From positions 651,485 through 715,484 of the forward strand of contig NZ_SACQ01000001.1 in the NCBI RefSeq assembly GCF_004005935.1: 64,000 bases of DNA. The letters are read 5' to 3'. The notes beneath the pieces were generated by a model, which saw nothing but the letters and a program-made list of their open reading frames with translations, was not told where the DNA came from and did no database searches. Below are positions 60,735 through 64,000 of the stretch, in pieces (the stretch's first letter is position 1; the number at the start of each line of letters is the position of its first letter). A program made the translations under genes and the position numbers. The DNA comes from Neptunomonas marina (GTDB taxonomy: Bacteria; Pseudomonadota; Gammaproteobacteria; Pseudomonadales; Balneatricaceae).

Positions 60735-60934
60735 TGTCTTCAATCGATAAGCAATCGCGCACTTGGGCTGAAGTCGTTAAGTTCTCCGAAGAGCGACGAG
60801 CAGTAGCCATTGCCGATCTAATTAGTGGCGTCAACTCTGAGCAGCAGCGAGGCGCTATCAAGTTCATTGATGAGCTGCTTGAGCTAGCTGAGAGCAAGAC
60901 TCCTGTTGCCACAAAACCGCAAGAATACCTTTAA
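60734..60934 (+). CDS. Small hypothetical head-region protein
   Basis: 66 residues, helical (RTWAEVVKFSEERRAVAIADLIS, KFIDELLELAES). It starts on the portal stop codon (TAATG), so it is translated by re-initiation. Unknown role in particle assembly. Confidence 0.6.
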   Translation: MSSIDKQSRTWAEVVKFSEERRAVAIADLISGVNSEQQRGAIKFIDELLELAESKTPVATKPQEYL

Positions 60935-60975
60935 CCCGTAACCTATAGCCATCTGCGAAGATCGCTGGAGGAACT

Positions 60976-61914
60976 ATGCACCAAGAAGAAAGCCAACCTA
61001 CAGAAACTCAAATGCCAGCTGAAACACGAGAGGCGTCTCCTGAGGATAATTTTGATGCTGCTTTTGACGAGTTTTCTGGTGAATCACCTGTTGATAGCGA
61101 GACTTACGATGAGCGAACTCATCAAGCTGATCAAGCACTTGAGCAGCCCCGAGACTCGCAAGGTCGGTTTGCAAACAAGGAAGCCGCTGCTGAAGCAGAA
61201 GCTGAAGGCGGGGATCAGGAAGAAACCGACACGGGGGCCGCGGATAGCGCCAGCGGCGTTGAGTCGACAGCGGGTACTGATTGGGACTCAAAAGATAACC
61301 CTTGGAAGCATCGCTACCAGTCTGAGATGGGACGAGTGCCCACGCTACAGCGCCAAATCAATGAGCTGCAACGCCAGCTTCAAGCGAATCAAGTTGCAGC
61401 GCCAGCGCAGCAGGAGCAAGCAGTCCTATCAGAGCAGGATATGTCTGCGTTGGCAGAGACCTTTCCTGAGGCAGCCCGTGCGATTCAAGCTCAGGCTGCT
61501 CAGTTGCAGCAGTTAAGTACGTCATATCAGCAGCTGCAGAATCAGGTTGTACCGATTCAGGAGCAAGCACAGCACCAACAGCATCAGATGCAAGCCCAAT
61601 TACTGGATCAGCAGTTTCCCGGCTGGCAGCAAACCGTCAGTACAGCAGAGTTCACGGACTGGATATCTTCCCAGCCTGCGCATGTGCAAGAACTTATGAA
61701 TAGCAATGACGCCTCTGAAGCTGCGTATCTCCTCAATGGCTTCAACCAGCATCAGGACTATCAAAAGCTGCAGCAAACTCAGCAAGAGCAGCATCGAAAA
61801 GCGAATCGAGACCGAAAGCTATCACAATCGCAGACCCTGCCTGCTAAAGGCCATGCTCAGCGATCAGCAGCAGAAGACGATTTCGATTCAGCTTTTGACG
61901 AATTCGCAGACTAA
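60976..61914 (+). CDS. Scaffolding protein candidate
   Basis: 312 residues, acidic, Gln/Ala/Glu-rich and largely helical, with a coiled coil (RQINELQRQLQANQ, SYQQLQNQVVPIQEQAQHQ). It lies between portal and capsid genes, the standard place for a scaffold. An unusual feature is the near-identical motif at both ends: DNFDAAFDEFSG near the N-terminus and DDFDSAFDEFAD at the extreme C-terminus, possibly capsid- or self-binding motifs. The ribosome site is GCTGGAGG. Confidence 0.75.
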   Translation: MHQEESQPTETQMPAETREASPEDNFDAAFDEFSGESPVDSETYDERTHQADQALEQPRDSQGRFANKEAAAEAEAEGGDQEETDTGAADSASGVESTAGTDWDSKDNPWKHRYQSEMGRVPTLQRQINELQRQLQANQVAAPAQQEQAVLSEQDMSALAETFPEAARAIQAQAAQLQQLSTSYQQLQNQVVPIQEQAQHQQHQMQAQLLDQQFPGWQQTVSTAEFTDWISSQPAHVQELMNSNDASEAAYLLNGFNQHQDYQKLQQTQQEQHRKANRDRKLSQSQTLPAKGHAQRSAAEDDFDSAFDEFAD

Positions 61915-61921
61915 GCGTATG

Positions 61922-62010
61922 GCCTCTACGGACGCTTAACGCTTGGTTTGCTCGCAACACCCGTAACCGAAAAAACGGACGAACATAAATGCCTAGCCTC
62001 TATGGACGCT
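61922..62010 (+). repeat. Imperfect 15-bp direct repeat before the capsid gene
   Basis: GCCTCTACGGACGCT (61922-61936) and GCCTCTATGGACGCT (61996-62010), 14 of 15 identical, 74 bp apart, in the 179-bp non-coding gap before the capsid gene. The second copy overlaps a weak hairpin with six T (61995-62020). Perhaps a regulatory duplication that adjusts capsid transcription. Confidence 0.5.
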
Positions 62011-62020
62011 GGGCTTTTTT
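61995..62020 (+). terminator. Weak hairpin with T tract before the capsid gene
   Basis: AGCCT (61995-61999) pairs with GGGCT (62011-62015), followed by T to 62020. The short stem makes termination uncertain. Confidence 0.3.
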
Positions 62021-62093
62021 ATGACTCCTCCGTGTAAGCCGGTGAAAGGAAAATCAAACCCTTTTTATTTCTTACACTTAGGAGCAAAACCTA

Positions 62094-63089
62094 ATGCCAC
62101 AAACAACCTATGGCTCGATTGGCCAACGAACTGCCGCTTGGGCTGCGGCAGATATGCTGAAACACGCAGAACCCGTGATGATTCTCTCGAAGTTCGGGCA
62201 GCACAAACCGGTTCCGACGAATACCGCCAACGCTGTTAAGTTTCGCCGTGCAATTCCTTTCCCTGTTGCGACAGCAGGATTGCAAGAGGGTGTTACTCCA
62301 GCTTCTCGACAGATCCAGTTTGAAGATGTTGAAGCAACGTTGGTGCAATACGGTGACGTTGCAGAGATCACCGATCACGTTCAGGACATGGCTGAAGATC
62401 CGGTTCTAAAAGTCGGTACCGAGTTATGCGGTGAGCAGGCCGGTGCGACTATTGAAGCGGTCACTTGGGGTGCTATTCGCGCAGGCACAAGCGTCTATTA
62501 CGCAAACGGCAATACCCGCAGCGGTGTCAACCAGCCAATTAAGCTGAAGCTGCAGCGCGCAGTGACTGCAGCGCTAAAACGTAATAAAGCGAAGAAAGTC
62601 ACCAAGATGGCATCTTCTTCTGTGAAGTACGGCACTGAAGCGATTGCTGCGGCATACATTGCTGTAGCTCACACTAATCTGGAATCAGATATTCGCGATA
62701 TGCCAGGCTTCACGCCGGTCGAGAAGTACGGAACTACCAAACCTCTGCCATATGAAATCGGTAAGGTTGAAGATGTTCGCTATGTGCTGTCCCCAGACTT
62801 GGACGCATTCCTTAATGCGGGTGGTGCTGCTGGGAACATGGTATCCGACAGCGGCACGAATGCTGACGTTTACCCTGTCATCTACTTCGGACAAGACGCT
62901 TATGGCTGTATTCCTCTCAAAGGTAAAAAAGCGATTACGCCGAAGGTAACACCGGTCGAAGAGACTGACTCTAGCGACCCGCTAGGTCAACGTGGTTATG
63001 TCGGCTGGAAGTCTTACTTTGTAGCCAAGATCCTAAACGAAGGCTGGATCGTCCGCTTAGAAGTCGCTGCGACTGACAACATGCAGTAA
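62094..63089 (+). CDS. Major capsid protein (N4-gp56 family)
   Basis: 331 residues. LQEGVTPASRQIQFEDVEATLVQYGDVAEITDHVQDMAEDPVLK is characteristic of the N4-gp56-type major capsid family, HK97-fold coat proteins found in podoviruses and some siphoviruses. The body IEAVTWGAIRAGTSVYYAN and YGTTKPLPYEIGKVEDVRYVLSPDLD also fit. Length agrees with the family. It should form the icosahedral shell. Confidence 0.92.
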   Translation: MPQTTYGSIGQRTAAWAAADMLKHAEPVMILSKFGQHKPVPTNTANAVKFRRAIPFPVATAGLQEGVTPASRQIQFEDVEATLVQYGDVAEITDHVQDMAEDPVLKVGTELCGEQAGATIEAVTWGAIRAGTSVYYANGNTRSGVNQPIKLKLQRAVTAALKRNKAKKVTKMASSSVKYGTEAIAAAYIAVAHTNLESDIRDMPGFTPVEKYGTTKPLPYEIGKVEDVRYVLSPDLDAFLNAGGAAGNMVSDSGTNADVYPVIYFGQDAYGCIPLKGKKAITPKVTPVEETDSSDPLGQRGYVGWKSYFVAKILNEGWIVRLEVAATDNMQ

Positions 63090-63157
63090 CGGCTTCGCTG
63101 CCAAGGATGGTGGCGCTCCCCTAAATTTAAACTGCCTGTGAGGGCCGTGAGGTAAGT

Positions 63158-63568
63158 ATGTCTATCGAAGATTTGAAATTGTTGAACATCGATCAGTTAA
63201 AGGCGAAAGCTGAAGAGCTGGGTATTAACTATGGCGCCAACATCTCTGAGAAAGGTTTGTTGAAGAAGATTGCAGATGTCCTCGGCGAACCGCTAGAAAG
63301 TGATGATGCCGATACTTCGAAACCCGTTCTGCCGGAAGGCACGAAGTACGTTGAGGTTATGTTTCCAGAGGACGATAAAGACACTCAACCAGTGCAGGTC
63401 CATGTTAACGGCCGTTCTTTCGTCATGCCTCGTGGCGAGTGGCATAAGGTGCCTGATTACGTCATTGAAGTGCTGAATAATGCGAAAAAGAAAGTCTACA
63501 GCCCGAAAGATATGAAGCCTCGAGAGGTGCTGGCCTATCCGTTCCAGTCTCGTGAGTATCAAGGTTAA
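63158..63568 (+). CDS. Head protein with SAP/Rho-N-like N-terminus
   Basis: 136 residues. The first about 45 residues (LNIDQLKAKAEELGINYGANISEKGLLKKIADVLG) resemble a SAP/Rho-N helix-turn unit that binds nucleic acid; the C-terminal half is a small beta-domain (YVEVMFPED, RSFVMPRGEWHKVPDYVIEVL). It may be a capsid decoration or DNA-binding head component. It lies 68 bp after the capsid gene and 2 bp before the adaptor gene. Confidence 0.65.
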   Translation: MSIEDLKLLNIDQLKAKAEELGINYGANISEKGLLKKIADVLGEPLESDDADTSKPVLPEGTKYVEVMFPEDDKDTQPVQVHVNGRSFVMPRGEWHKVPDYVIEVLNNAKKKVYSPKDMKPREVLAYPFQSREYQG

Positions 63569-63570
63569 CT

Positions 63571-64000
63571 ATGACCTTTCTCGAACTCTGTAAACGCCTT
63601 CGTCAGGAGTGCGGTATGTCAGGGACAGGCCCGGCCTCTGTGGTCGGGCAGCATGGAGAGTACAAGCTTGTTGTCGACTGGATTGCTCAGGCATGGGTGG
63701 AGATCCAAGCGAGCACGCCTGATTGGGAGTTTATGCGCAAAGACGCTGCGTTAGTTGTCGATGCACAAAAGATAAGCCTGCCAACTGACTGTGCTTTACC
63801 AATCGCGCTTGTATTGGAGCATCAGGGACAAAAGCGAGAGCTGTTTCATCTGCCGTATGGTGAGTTTCGTGAGCGTTACCGGCTGACGGTCTTCGGTCTC
63901 GGATTGCCCGTGGTTTGGACCAATGCTGGCCACGTCGCTCACTTTAGCGCGATACCTGACCAACCTTACCCGGCTGAGCTGGAGTACTACCGCACCCCTC
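63571..64000 (+). CDS. Head-tail adaptor protein, N-terminal part (cut by window edge)
   Basis: The frame is open from ATG 63571 to the right edge (143 codons visible). MTFLELCKRLRQECGMSGTG at the N-terminus followed by VVGQHGEYKLVVDWIAQAWVEIQAS is, from memory, the start of a conserved podovirus/siphovirus head-tail adaptor family. It should attach the tail machinery to the portal. The tail genes follow beyond the window. Not listed by length-based gene callers because it runs off the edge. Confidence 0.75.
   Translation, partial: MTFLELCKRLRQECGMSGTGPASVVGQHGEYKLVVDWIAQAWVEIQASTPDWEFMRKDAALVVDAQKISLPTDCALPIALVLEHQGQKRELFHLPYGEFRERYRLTVFGLGLPVVWTNAGHVAHFSAIPDQPYPAELEYYRTP

Noticed and set aside
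31608-64000. Diversity-generating retroelement, retron or toxin-antitoxin pair in the prophage
   Set aside because: No reverse transcriptase motif (such as YxDD), no template/variable repeats and no recognisable toxin-antitoxin pair were seen in the part of the prophage inside the window.

Overview
The window looks like a chromosome segment from a marine gammaproteobacterium, probably Oceanospirillales/Pseudomonadales-like. I infer this from family content and gene style only, since no database search was possible. The left half (1-31,531) is ordinary chromosome and the right half (about 31,600 to past 64,000) is one temperate prophage that runs off the right edge.

Chromosome part: the end of a ybiB-like gene; a CPA2 cation/proton antiporter; nfuA; lon with a sigma32-like promoter; hupB; tRNA-Asp(GTC); ppiD; a FabH-type ketoacyl synthase; a chemoreceptor; ubiF; a phasin gene whose promoter is flanked by TGC-rich palindromes; an M16C peptidase; a DMT exporter; an LtaS-like membrane sulfatase; an acyl-CoA ligase; a YgiQ radical-SAM protein. 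Then comes a compact four-gene operon (response regulator, TonB-dependent receptor, periplasmic binding protein, histidine kinase), a small exported protein, gltX, and a PAS-PAS-GGDEF protein whose GGDEF active-site motif is destroyed. Protein quality control (lon, ppiD, M16C peptidase), Fe-S repair (nfuA) and PHA-granule function (phasin) are represented.

Prophage part: integration is next to tRNA-Ala(GGC). A P4-type integrase with arm-site-like repeats is followed by alpA and by a leftward early operon (33.2-41.3 kb) carrying rdgC, a DEDDh exonuclease, a DUF1351-like coiled-coil protein, a Bet/RecT annealase and a RecE-type exonuclease. The immunity region (41.3-46 kb) holds a LexA-like CI repressor and a divergent Cro-like gene. 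Operator-like GTTAAAS-NNN-TTGAC elements occur both at the cro promoter and at the start of the leftward operon, as with lambda OR and OL. Between them, downstream of and codirectional with cI in the place lambda uses for rexAB, lie four uncharacterised genes: a membrane-anchored double zinc-knuckle protein, a secreted protein, a proteasome-beta/HslV-like Ntn-hydrolase with an apparently intact Thr1/Asp17/Lys33 set, and a small coupled ORF. A secreted SNase-type nuclease faces them. This lysogenically expressed module is the best candidate for an undescribed system.

The rightward operon runs through a structured, gene-free region (46.35-46.7 kb), a lambda O-like initiator with four 14-bp iterons inside it, a lambda P-like protein, ninB, a DUF1364 HNH-like gene, rusA, a possible late regulator, lysis genes (XhlA-like protein, M15 endolysin, holin candidate, nested Rz/Rz1), receptor-binding or decoration proteins, terminase (large subunit split in two reading frames), a podovirus-type portal, scaffold, an N4-gp56-type major capsid protein and head-tail genes. 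Portal, capsid and adaptor families suggest a short-tailed (podovirus) particle. The tail genes and attR lie beyond the window.
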